A DNA stretch of 6,215 nt, taken from assembly GCA_035759585.1 (NCBI GenBank), contig DASTUP010000145.1, positions 1-6,215 of the forward strand, given 5' to 3'. A program made the position numbers and the translations under genes. The DNA comes from CAMLLJ01 sp035759585. Its GTDB lineage: Bacteria > Gemmatimonadota > Gemmatimonadetes > Gemmatimonadales > GWC2-71-9. The notes beneath the pieces were generated by a model. That model saw nothing but the letters and a program-made list of their open reading frames with translations. It did not search any database and was not told the origin of the DNA. Positions 1 through 5,435 of the stretch are shown here, one piece after another; positions within the stretch are counted from its first letter, which is position 1, and each line of letters starts with the position of its first letter.

Positions 1-8
1 GGCTTTGT

Positions 9-22
9 GTCGCTGAAGCGAC
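9..22. repeat. Short palindrome GTCGCT-GA-AGCGAC
   Basis: Six-base arms with the centre reading CTGAAG, the complement of the CTTCAG core of the two neighbouring palindromes, so it looks like the same class in opposite orientation. Confidence 0.6.
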
Positions 23-73
23 GTTCGTTCGGGATCCGTGCGAGGTTCGGGGAGCGCCCGTTCAGCGGCGCCA

Positions 74-89
74 GTCGGCTTCAGCCGAC
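74..89. repeat. Palindrome GTCGGCT-TC-AGCCGAC
   Basis: Perfect seven-base arms, same length and core as the one at 101-116, with different outer bases that covary between the arms. This suggests related REP-like repeats kept for the hairpin. No T-run follows. Confidence 0.75.
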
Positions 90-100
90 ACCAGCCGAGC

Positions 101-116
101 CGCGGCTTCAGCCGCG
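101..116. repeat. Palindrome CGCGGCT-TC-AGCCGCG containing a stop codon
   Basis: Perfect seven-base arms around a TC centre. The TGA stop of the 127-residue membrane gene (108-110) lies in the centre. It has the same TTCAG core as the palindrome at 74-89. No T-run follows on the minus strand, so it is not a standard terminator. Confidence 0.75.
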
Positions 117-491
117 AAGCGCGGAGCGACGAGAGGGGACCAGCGCAGGCTCGAGGTACTTCAGCCATGCCACCGCCGCGATCGCCCCGGCGAGCGCGCC
201 CAGCCCTCCGTGGCCGAGGACGCTGATGAGGACCGATCCGGCGAACGTCGCGGTGCTCACGACGAGCACGACGCGCCGCACCGGCACGTCGGGCAGCAGC
301 CACCATCCGAGGATCGGCATGGCGATGCCGCCGAAAACGGTGCCGATCATCGCGCTCACGCCCCATATGATGGGAATGGTGACCGCCTCGGGCACCCCGG
401 CCAGGGCGAAGATCGTGAACACGGATACCAGCGTCGTGACCATGCCGGCGGCGATGCCGAGGAGCGTGAAGCGAAGTGTCTTGCGGAGCAT
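108..491 (-). CDS. Small four-helix membrane protein of unknown function
   Basis: This 127-residue protein is not one I recognise. It has a short basic N-terminus (MLRKTLRF) followed by about four hydrophobic segments, roughly residues 8-31, 36-57, 72-92 and 95-113, so it should sit in the inner membrane. A GWW motif at 62-64 and a glycine/alanine-rich fourth helix stand out, but I see no catalytic motif. The start is well supported: AGGAGG at 499-504 lies seven bases upstream and overlaps the TAG stop of the sugar-nucleotide gene, so the two are probably translated together. The last residues (PSRRSALRG) and the TGA stop come from repeat-like DNA; the stop lies inside a palindrome at 101-116, so the original C-terminus may have been replaced. 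Its place at the end of a sugar/envelope gene run hints at an envelope role, but that is inference only. Confidence 0.75.
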   Translation of the reverse strand: MLRKTLRFTLLGIAAGMVTTLVSVFTIFALAGVPEAVTIPIIWGVSAMIGTVFGGIAMPILGWWLLPDVPVRRVVLVVSTATFAGSVLISVLGHGGLGALAGAIAAVAWLKYLEPALVPSRRSALRG

Positions 492-498
492 GGGGGAC

Positions 499-504
499 CC
501 TCCT
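499..504 (-). promoter_or_regulatory. Ribosome binding site of the 127-residue membrane protein
   Basis: On the minus strand the sequence reads AGGAGG, seven bases before the ATG at 491. It overlaps the TAG stop codon (503-505) of the upstream decarboxylase gene, which suggests coupled translation and fixes the start. Confidence 0.8.
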
Positions 505-1501
505 ACTCGGCGACCGGCCCCATCACCGGCGCCCGGTGCGCCGTCGTCGCGCGCCGCTCGGGCAGCGGCTCCATGTTCTTCCGCCGCCGGAAGTCGTCGA
601 TCGTGCGCCTCAGCCCCTCCTCGAGCTCCACCGTCGGCGCCCAGCCGAGGAGGGCCTTCGCGCGCGAGATGTTGGGCTGGCGCTGCGCCGGGTCGTCCTG
701 CGGCAGCGCGCGGAACACCACCTGCGCTTCCCGCCCGCAGAGCGACGCCACCGACTCCGCCAGCTCGCGCATCGTGAACTCGACCGGGTTGCCGAGGTTG
801 ACGGGCTCGTGCAGGCCCTCGGAGGACATGAGGCGCACCAGCCCCTCGACGAGGTCGTCCACGTAGCAGAACGACCGGGTCTGCTCGCCGCTGCCGTACA
901 CCGTGAGCGGCTCGCCGCGGAGCGCCTGGAGGATGAAGTTCGAGACGACGCGGCCGTCGTTCTCCGCCATGCGCGGGCCGTACGTGTTGAAGATGCGCGC
1001 GATCCGGATGTCCACCTTCGCCTGCCGGTGATAGTCCGACATCAGCGTCTCAGCCACCCGCTTCCCCTCGTCGTAGCACGCCCTCGGCCCGATCGGGTTC
1101 ACGTTCCCCCAGTAGCTCTCCACCTGCGGATGCACGGCCGGGTCACCGTAGACCTCGGAGGTGGACGCCTGGAGGATGCGCGCGCCGAAGCGCCGCGCGT
1201 TCTCGAGCGCGTTGAGCATCCCCATCACGTTCGTCTGCACCGTCTTGATCGGATCGATCTGGTAGTGAATGGGCGACGCGGGACAGGCGAGGTTGAAGAT
1301 CCACTCGACGTCGGCGTAGAGGGGCAGGCAGACGTCGTGCTCGATCATCCGGAAGCCCGGCTGCTCCAGCAGGTGCGCGACGTTGGCGCGGCTCCCGGTG
1401 AAGAAATTGTCCACGCAGAGCACGTGGTGCCCATCCTTCAGCAGCCGCTCGCAGAGATGGGAGCCGATGAACCCGGCGCCGCCGGTTACGAGGACGCGCA
1501 T
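503..1501 (-). CDS. UDP-glucuronate decarboxylase (UDP-xylose synthase), SDR-family
   Basis: This 332-residue cytoplasmic enzyme is an extended short-chain dehydrogenase/reductase expected to convert UDP-glucuronate to UDP-xylose with bound NAD+. The Rossmann motif TGGAGFIG is at residues 6-13 and the NAD-ribose acidic residue is D31. The catalytic set is T114, E116, Y143 and K147, in TSEVYGDP and YDEGK. Stretches characteristic of the UXS family rather than generic epimerases are ACPASPIHYQ (72-81), HPQVESYWGNVNPIGPR (124-140) and TRSFCYVDD (208-216). Length matches bacterial UXS. An upstream in-frame extension to 1603 exists, but the ATG at 1501 starts right at the Rossmann strand and has AGGAG seven bases upstream, so I chose it. 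The gene overlaps the preceding GT-C gene by 16 bases. A tail after about residue 305 is basic and probably disordered. Product specificity (xylose versus a related 4-keto sugar) is inferred from these motifs. Confidence 0.93.
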   Translation of the reverse strand: MRVLVTGGAGFIGSHLCERLLKDGHHVLCVDNFFTGSRANVAHLLEQPGFRMIEHDVCLPLYADVEWIFNLACPASPIHYQIDPIKTVQTNVMGMLNALENARRFGARILQASTSEVYGDPAVHPQVESYWGNVNPIGPRACYDEGKRVAETLMSDYHRQAKVDIRIARIFNTYGPRMAENDGRVVSNFILQALRGEPLTVYGSGEQTRSFCYVDDLVEGLVRLMSSEGLHEPVNLGNPVEFTMRELAESVASLCGREAQVVFRALPQDDPAQRQPNISRAKALLGWAPTVELEEGLRRTIDDFRRRKNMEPLPERRATTAHRAPVMGPVAE

Positions 1502-2985
1502 GCACCCGCTCCTGATGACTGTGGACGATAGATGTCGTATCCGCCGGCGTGGGCGGACAACCCGTAGCCACTGAGCGCCGCTCGCGCCACCGGATCGGCG
1601 CACACGAAATCGAGATAGTTCACGGCAAGATCCCCCCGCGTCCGTTCACCTGGCGCCGGCGCCCGCACGACGATCGCCCGGGGCCGCCCATCCCGCAGGT
1701 TCTCCCCGACCCGCCGCCAGAGGGCGGCGGACGCTCCCGAGTCGCGAGCCTCGAGGCCCGAGCCCCGAGTCTCGAGTCCCGAGCCCCGAGTCCCGAGTCC
1801 CGAGTCCCGCCCCCCGAGCCCCGTAAACCAGAGATGCGGCATCGAGAGCACATGCTCCCACTTCCGCTCCAGCAGGATCGGATACGCATCCGCGAGCCGC
1901 ACCGAGAAGATCGCCACGCGCGAGCCCGGCGGAAGGTCCCGGAGCGCGCCGGAGAGCTGCGACCGCTCGACCACGTCGCTCCCCACCTTCCCCATGAACC
2001 GCTCGGCCGCCACGAGGAACGGAAGCAGGAGCACGATCAGCAGGCCCGTGGCGGCGATCACCCGCCGCGCGACCCCGGTCGTGTGCCGCTCCGCCATGAC
2101 CGGCGCCAGGAGCAGCTCGAGCATCGTGATCACCGCGAACCCCATCGCCGGGAAGTAGTGATACCCGAACCCCTTCCCCTGCACCGCAGCCGCCGCGAGA
2201 AAGCCGGCCGCGGCGAGCGCCAGCACCGTCACCCGCTGCCGGTTCGCCACCGAGCGCACCGTCACCGCCGCCACGATCAGCGCGAGCCACACCGAGAGCG
2301 GATAGATGTCCCGCAGCAGCAGCTGCCGCAGTGTCCCCCGCGAGAATTCCGCGTAGAGCGCGCCATAGGCCGAGACCGCGTCGAGATAGGCGGGCGCGAA
2401 GACGAGGATCGACGCGAACGCCACGGCAAGTGTGGCGAACGCCGCGAGATTCTCCGCCCGCAATATCGGCCGTGCGCTCCGCTCGCGGATGCATGCATAC
2501 ACTGTGAGCACGATCGGCACGAGCGCCGCCGGCGGCTTGATCGCCATGGCGATTCCCGCGGCGATGCCGGCCATGATGTCACTGCGAGGAGGTGGCGGAG
2601 CCGCCGACGAAGCCATCGGGTCGCGCCGCGTCGGGCGCTTCGCGCCCTCCTCGCGATGACGCTCGCTCGCCAGCACCACGTACCCCACCATCAGCCCGAA
2701 TATCAGATGCTCCCGCTCCGCGAAGTGCCCCAGCGGAATCGCAAAGGCGAAGAGCACGAAGCCGGCGCGCACCGCAGGCGCCTCCCGCGTGAGCGGCCAC
2801 GCGAGCGCCAGCATCCCGCCCAGGATCAGCAGCACCATCACGCGCAGCACGTCGGCGGGGTCGAAGCCCAGCCGCGCGATCAGGACGGCCGGCTGTGAGA
2901 GCCAGAAGACGAATGGAGGATTGAGGTCGATCAGGTCGGCATAGAGGCGCTCGCCGGCGAGCATGCGCCGCGCGGCGTCGAGCAT
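1486..2985 (-). CDS. GT-C type multi-pass membrane protein, putative glycosyltransferase (start uncertain)
   Basis: The protein is 499 residues from the first ATG. It has about nine hydrophobic segments between residues 24 and 330, then a soluble C-terminal domain of about 165 residues. This layout fits the GT-C fold (GT39/ArnT-like), enzymes that move a sugar from a polyprenyl-phosphate donor on the outer face of the inner membrane. Supporting marks are an acidic residue just after the first helix (NGDAAY, in the upstream extension), the DLNPP motif (20-24) and AEREHL (89-94). I cannot name donor or acceptor. The true N-terminus almost surely lies further upstream: protein-like sequence with a first helix precedes this ATG, which has no ribosome binding site. 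Two repeats are translated in frame: a palindromic element giving about residues 109-137, and a heptamer array giving four GLxxRxS heptapeptides (389-417). The gene precedes and overlaps UDP-xylose synthase. It may be damaged or tolerant of these insertions. Confidence 0.8.
   Translation of the reverse strand: MLDAARRMLAGERLYADLIDLNPPFVFWLSQPAVLIARLGFDPADVLRVMVLLILGGMLALAWPLTREAPAVRAGFVLFAFAIPLGHFAEREHLIFGLMVGYVVLASERHREEGAKRPTRRDPMASSAAPPPPRSDIMAGIAAGIAMAIKPPAALVPIVLTVYACIRERSARPILRAENLAAFATLAVAFASILVFAPAYLDAVSAYGALYAEFSRGTLRQLLLRDIYPLSVWLALIVAAVTVRSVANRQRVTVLALAAAGFLAAAAVQGKGFGYHYFPAMGFAVITMLELLLAPVMAERHTTGVARRVIAATGLLIVLLLPFLVAAERFMGKVGSDVVERSQLSGALRDLPPGSRVAIFSVRLADAYPILLERKWEHVLSMPHLWFTGLGGRDSGLGTRGSGLETRGSGLEARDSGASAALWRRVGENLRDGRPRAIVVRAPAPGERTRGDLAVNYLDFVCADPVARAALSGYGLSAHAGGYDIYRPQSSGAGACASS
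1509..1513 (-). promoter_or_regulatory. Ribosome binding site of the UDP-xylose synthase gene
   Basis: AGGAG on the minus strand, seven bases upstream of the ATG at 1501. It lies inside the 3' end of the GT-C gene and decides for this start against the longer frame that begins at 1603. Confidence 0.75.
1734..1824. repeat. Heptanucleotide tandem repeat array, consensus GTCCCGA
   Basis: Thirteen consecutive 7-base units can be laid end to end; three are exact GTCCCGA (starting at 1776, 1790 and 1797) and most others differ by one or two bases. The array lies inside the GT-C gene. Three units equal 21 bases, so it encodes a heptapeptide repeat (GLGGRDS, GLGTRGS, GLETRGS, GLEARDS). All three minus-strand frames are open across it; they stop at 1486 (used), 1620 and 1646. 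It resembles the heptamer STRR repeats known from cyanobacteria in kind, not in sequence. Confidence 0.9.
2577..2661. repeat. Palindromic repeat element (GTCATTGCGAGGAG type) inside a gene
   Basis: The ends are imperfect inverted repeats: TGTCACTGCGAGGAG at 2577-2591 and the complement of CGTCATCGCGAGGAG at 2647-2661, matching at 12 of 15 positions. Just inside each end is a small hairpin: GGCGG/CCGCC at 2594-2605 and GGGCGC/GCGCCC at 2633-2647. The end sequence, with the following CGACGAAGCC, is like a dispersed element I recall from several bacterial phyla that starts with GTCATTGCGAGGAGC. It codes for roughly residues 109-137 of the GT-C protein, a hydrophilic stretch of arginine, glutamate, proline and alanine between two hydrophobic segments. 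No transposase is encoded, so any mobility would have to be in trans. No target duplication is obvious. Confidence 0.8.
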
Positions 2986-3084
2986 GTACGCCGCGTCCCC
3001 GTTGAGCGGGCTCCGGAACTCGCCGGCGATGCCGGCGAGGGCGAGGAGCGCGAGCGCGGAAAGCGCCGCCGCGCCCCACGCAGC
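2986..3084 (-). other. Apparent uninitiated N-terminal extension of the GT-C gene
   Basis: Reading the GT-C frame upstream of the ATG at 2985 gives protein-like sequence without a stop: a helix (ALSALALLALAGIAG), then EFRSPLNGDAAY leading straight into MLDAARRML. This is the expected first membrane helix and acidic loop of a GT-C protein. I found no ATG, GTG or TTG in this frame in the region I read codon by codon (up to about 3270). A GTG sits at 3077-3079, 10 bases past the previous gene's stop, but it is one base out of frame. Removing one G from the four-G run beside it would give an in-frame start. Either the start is non-standard, or the copy has a frameshift (real or a sequencing error). 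Confidence 0.6.
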
Positions 3085-3088
3085 GCGG

Positions 3089-3736
3089 CTAGCGCCCGGG
3101 GGGCGAGTCTGCGGCGGTGTCGGCAGGCGCGTCTTCGGGCACGTCCTCGACCTGCGAGCGCCCGCGGTCCGAGACGGAGTAGTTCCCGACCCCCCGCGCG
3201 TCGATGCCGATGCTCGCGCGCGGCACGCCGGTCCGGTCGGCGAAGAGGAGCGTCGAGTTGCCGTCGGGCGCGAGGCCGAAGACCGAGCGCGTCTTCCCGG
3301 TGCCGTCGGCCAGCGCCATCGTCACCGACTGGTCCTGCAGCAGCGCCAGCACCGCGCGGTTGTGCCCCGCGGAGTCGATGAGGGTGACGCCCGAAGCACC
3401 GTCCGCCAGGAGGCTCAGCCGGATCCTCGGCTGCCCCGCCTCGTCCTGCAGCAGCAGCCGCACGGCGCCCGAGTCGTCCACGCCCCAGAGGCCGCGGGGC
3501 AATCCCGCCGCGTCCCGGATCACGAGCTGCCGCGCGGCGACGATGTCGGCCGTCGTCCCGGGAAGCCCGTACCGCGCGGACACCACCATGATCGCCACGG
3601 CGAGCCCGGCGAGGATGGCCACCAGGACGATGAGCGCGATGCTGAGCCGCCGGAGGCGGGCGTTGTCCCGCTCGACTGCATCGAGGCGCTCCAGGACGCC
3701 TTCGCCTCCTGCTGCCTCCAGCCGCGGATCGGTCAT
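3089..3736 (-). CDS. Single-pass membrane protein with beta-rich internal repeats, function unknown
   Basis: This 215-residue protein has three parts. Residues 1-30 are hydrophilic and may form a short coiled coil (VLERLDAVERDNARLRRL). Residues 31-52 form one membrane helix without a signal-cleavage site, so the rest should face the periplasm. Residues 68-184 hold about five degenerate repeats of 21-25 residues with the pattern LxDxxGxxRxxLxLxxDG, beginning near 70, 92, 117, 138 and 162. Such repeats usually build beta hairpins or a solenoid. Residues 190-215 are acidic and proline-rich, probably disordered. The start overlaps the ATPase stop as ATGA (3733-3736), with GGAG five bases upstream, which implies coupled synthesis. 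I do not know a characterised homologue. Its position suggests a periplasmic partner of the Tad machine or of the ATPase, as inference only. Confidence 0.85.
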   Translation of the reverse strand: MTDPRLEAAGGEGVLERLDAVERDNARLRRLSIALIVLVAILAGLAVAIMVVSARYGLPGTTADIVAARQLVIRDAAGLPRGLWGVDDSGAVRLLLQDEAGQPRIRLSLLADGASGVTLIDSAGHNRAVLALLQDQSVTMALADGTGKTRSVFGLAPDGNSTLLFADRTGVPRASIGIDARGVGNYSVSDRGRSQVEDVPEDAPADTAADSPPGR

Positions 3737-5073
3737 GCCTGCTCCGAAGTGTCGTCGAGGAAGTACGAGCGGCAGGCGCGGTCGAGCAGCTCGGGCGTCA
3801 GCACCGGCTCGGCCTGCAGGAAGGTCGCGATGTCCATGAAGTGGTCGAGGATGTCGCGCGGGTGGCAGGCGCGCGGCTCGAGCCCCATCCGGCCGTAGAA
3901 GTCGCGGTAGATCTGCGGGATCGCCCAGTCGGCAAAGGGAATGCCCCGCTCGTCGGAGCAGCGCCGGAAGATCTCGGCGTAGTTGTCCTGCTCGGGGCCG
4001 AGGACGTGGATCTTGTAGTGGATCCGGCGCATGAACGCCTCCTCCACCAGGTCCTTCGGCGCCAGGTTGGTCGAGAGGATGAGGAGGCAGTCGAACGGCA
4101 CCGGGAACTTCCCGCCGGTGTGCAGCGTGAGGAAGTCGATGCGCTTCTCGAGCGGCACGATCCACCGGTTGAGCAGGTCGCGCGACGGGATCCGCTGGCG
4201 GCCGAAGTCGTCGATGATGAGCACGCCGCCGTTGGCTTTCAGCTGGAACGGCGCCTGATACATCTTCGAGTAGTGGTCGTACTGCAGGTCGAGCTGGTCG
4301 AGCGTGAGCTCGCCGCCGGTGATGACGACGGGCCGCCGCACGCGCACGAAGCGCCGGTCGAACGGCTCCGATTCCTTGATCCAGTCCGCCGCCTCGAGTC
4401 CCTCGTCCGGCACCTCGTGGTGATACACCGGGTCGTACATCACGAGGATCTGGCCATCCACCTCGATGGCGTACGGGATGTACAGCGCGCCGCCGAGCAG
4501 CTCGGCGATCGTCTCCGAGATGAACGTCTTGCCGTTCCCGGGACCGCCGTAGAGAAAGAGCGACCGCGCCGAGTTGATGGCCGGCCCGATGATCTCGAAG
4601 ACCTTCGGGTCGAGCACCATGTTGCGGAACCCTTCCACCACCATCTCGCGCGTCACCTTCACGTTCCGGATGGACTGCTGCATCGTCCAGCGGCCGTACT
4701 GCGCGAGCGGCACGGGCGCCGGGCCGACGTACTGGCTCGAGGTGAGCGCGTCGCGCGCGCGGTCCCGGCCGGCGCCGGTCAGGTCGAAGACGTACCCCGC
4801 CCGGCTGTGCCCGGTGGTGCCGCGCACCTCGACGAGGCGGCGCTGCTGCAGGTCGTGCATGCGGCCGTCCACGAACGGGAACGGCAGCTTGACCACGTCC
4901 ACCAGCTGCTGGCCGGTGCGCGCGCCCTGCACGTAGAGGGTCTTGAGGATGAGGTCGGCGATGAACTCGCCGGGAAGTCCGGTGTCCTCGACCGTGGCCG
5001 GCGGCTGCGGGCGGATGGCCCGCGTGGCCGCGAAGGGGTCGAGCCTGATGTCGTCTGCCGGGGTCGAGGTCAT
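3733..5073 (-). CDS. Winged-helix plus AAA+ ATPase in a Tad pilus gene cluster
   Basis: The protein has 446 residues and no membrane segment, so it is cytoplasmic. Residues about 36-95 look like a winged-helix domain (GEFIADLILKTLY through MHDLQQRRLVEV to AGYVFDLT). A linker follows, then an AAA+ module: Walker A GGPGNGKT (176-183), Walker B VLIIDD (284-289), sensor-1 STN (334-336) and a likely arginine finger in FMRR (347-350). It should bind and hydrolyse ATP, probably as a ring. It is not the Tad secretion ATPase TadA (no GspE signatures), nor an obvious MoxR or sigma-54 activator. A TTG at 5094 would add seven residues, but the ATG at 5073 has AGGAG five bases upstream and forms the same ATGA overlap with the preceding gene that is seen at the next junctions, so I chose it. 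Its target is unknown; pilus assembly, remodelling or regulation are possible. Confidence 0.9.
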   Translation of the reverse strand: MTSTPADDIRLDPFAATRAIRPQPPATVEDTGLPGEFIADLILKTLYVQGARTGQQLVDVVKLPFPFVDGRMHDLQQRRLVEVRGTTGHSRAGYVFDLTGAGRDRARDALTSSQYVGPAPVPLAQYGRWTMQQSIRNVKVTREMVVEGFRNMVLDPKVFEIIGPAINSARSLFLYGGPGNGKTFISETIAELLGGALYIPYAIEVDGQILVMYDPVYHHEVPDEGLEAADWIKESEPFDRRFVRVRRPVVITGGELTLDQLDLQYDHYSKMYQAPFQLKANGGVLIIDDFGRQRIPSRDLLNRWIVPLEKRIDFLTLHTGGKFPVPFDCLLILSTNLAPKDLVEEAFMRRIHYKIHVLGPEQDNYAEIFRRCSDERGIPFADWAIPQIYRDFYGRMGLEPRACHPRDILDHFMDIATFLQAEPVLTPELLDRACRSYFLDDTSEQA

Positions 5074-5435
5074 CGGGTCTCCTGCACCGAGCAATGAATG
5101 CGATCGCCGGGCATGGTACCGGTCGCCGCGAGCGTTCCGGCGGGAAGCTCGAGCGCGCTCCGCGCCGCGCGGTGATACTGCGTCCGCGCACCGGGCGCGA
5201 GCGCGGGATAGACGGCCACCACCGATCCGTCACGCGACAGGAAGGCGACGTCGATCGGAAAGCGCATGCCGAACATGTGCACCGCGCGGCAGGGATCGAG
5301 CAGCAGCCCCTCCCCCGCTTCGAGCGATTTTCTTCCCGAGAGCCCGCGGAGCCTGAGCCACCACCGGTCCGCGACGCCGACGCGTGAGCCGAGCACGGTG
5401 CCCCGGTCCACGTTCCGCGCCTCGACCCACCTCAT
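5070..5435 (-). CDS. DUF192 family protein
   Basis: This 121-residue protein shows the DUF192 core: RLRGLSGRKSLEAGEGLLL (28-46), then DPCRAVHMFGMRFPIDVAFL (47-66), then DGSVVAVYPALAPGAR (69-84) and ALELPAGT (94-101). The CRAVHMFGMRFPIDV stretch is the family hallmark. DUF192 has a small beta-rich fold of unknown biochemical role; many members have a signal peptide, but this one starts directly with MRWVEARN and appears cytoplasmic, or exported without a classical signal. Cysteines at 49 and 115 are present. The start forms an ATGA overlap with tadC (5432-5435) and the stop forms another with the ATPase (5070-5073), so translation is probably coupled despite a weak ribosome binding site. Proximity to TadC suggests a role tied to the Tad system, which remains inference. 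Confidence 0.9.
   Translation of the reverse strand: MRWVEARNVDRGTVLGSRVGVADRWWLRLRGLSGRKSLEAGEGLLLDPCRAVHMFGMRFPIDVAFLSRDGSVVAVYPALAPGARTQYHRAARSALELPAGTLAATGTMPGDRIHCSVQETR
5079..5083 (-). promoter_or_regulatory. Ribosome binding site of the AAA+ ATPase gene
   Basis: AGGAG on the minus strand, five bases upstream of the ATG at 5073, lying within the end of the DUF192 gene. It favours this ATG over the TTG at 5094, which is upstream of the site. Confidence 0.7.

Larger units (their letters stand above)
1..107. other. Intergenic repeat-bearing stretch
   Basis: No credible gene lies here. The stretch downstream of the last gene holds the palindromes listed separately and otherwise shows no RNA gene, promoter or terminator that I can support. 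Confidence 0.6.

Noticed and set aside
74..116. Intrinsic transcription terminator for the minus-strand operon
   Set aside because: The hairpins are good, but neither is followed by a T-run on the minus strand.
7..1531. Overlapping plus-strand open frames of 218, 256 and 351 codons
   Set aside because: They lie opposite a strongly supported UDP-xylose synthase and a helix-rich membrane protein, and show only low-complexity sequence.
1502..1603. N-terminal extension of UDP-xylose synthase by 34 residues
   Set aside because: The extension is basic and unlike the family, which starts at the Rossmann strand; the ATG at 1501 has a good ribosome binding site.
1734..1824. CRISPR array
   Set aside because: Units are 7 bases and contiguous, with no spacers.
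1549..2898. Plus-strand open frame of 449 codons opposite the GT-C gene
   Set aside because: Composition is extremely rich in arginine, histidine and proline, with no recognisable family; the minus-strand frame has regular membrane helices.
3841..5097. Long plus-strand open frame of 418 codons opposite the AAA+ gene
   Set aside because: Its translation is rich in histidine, arginine and valine with no domain, a typical mirror of a GC-rich gene; the minus strand encodes clear Walker motifs.
3737..5233. Extension of the repeat-protein frame upstream to make a 714-residue protein
   Set aside because: The added part lies out of frame over the AAA+ ATPase and is arginine/proline-rich shadow sequence; the ATG at 3736 with its ATGA overlap is the natural start.
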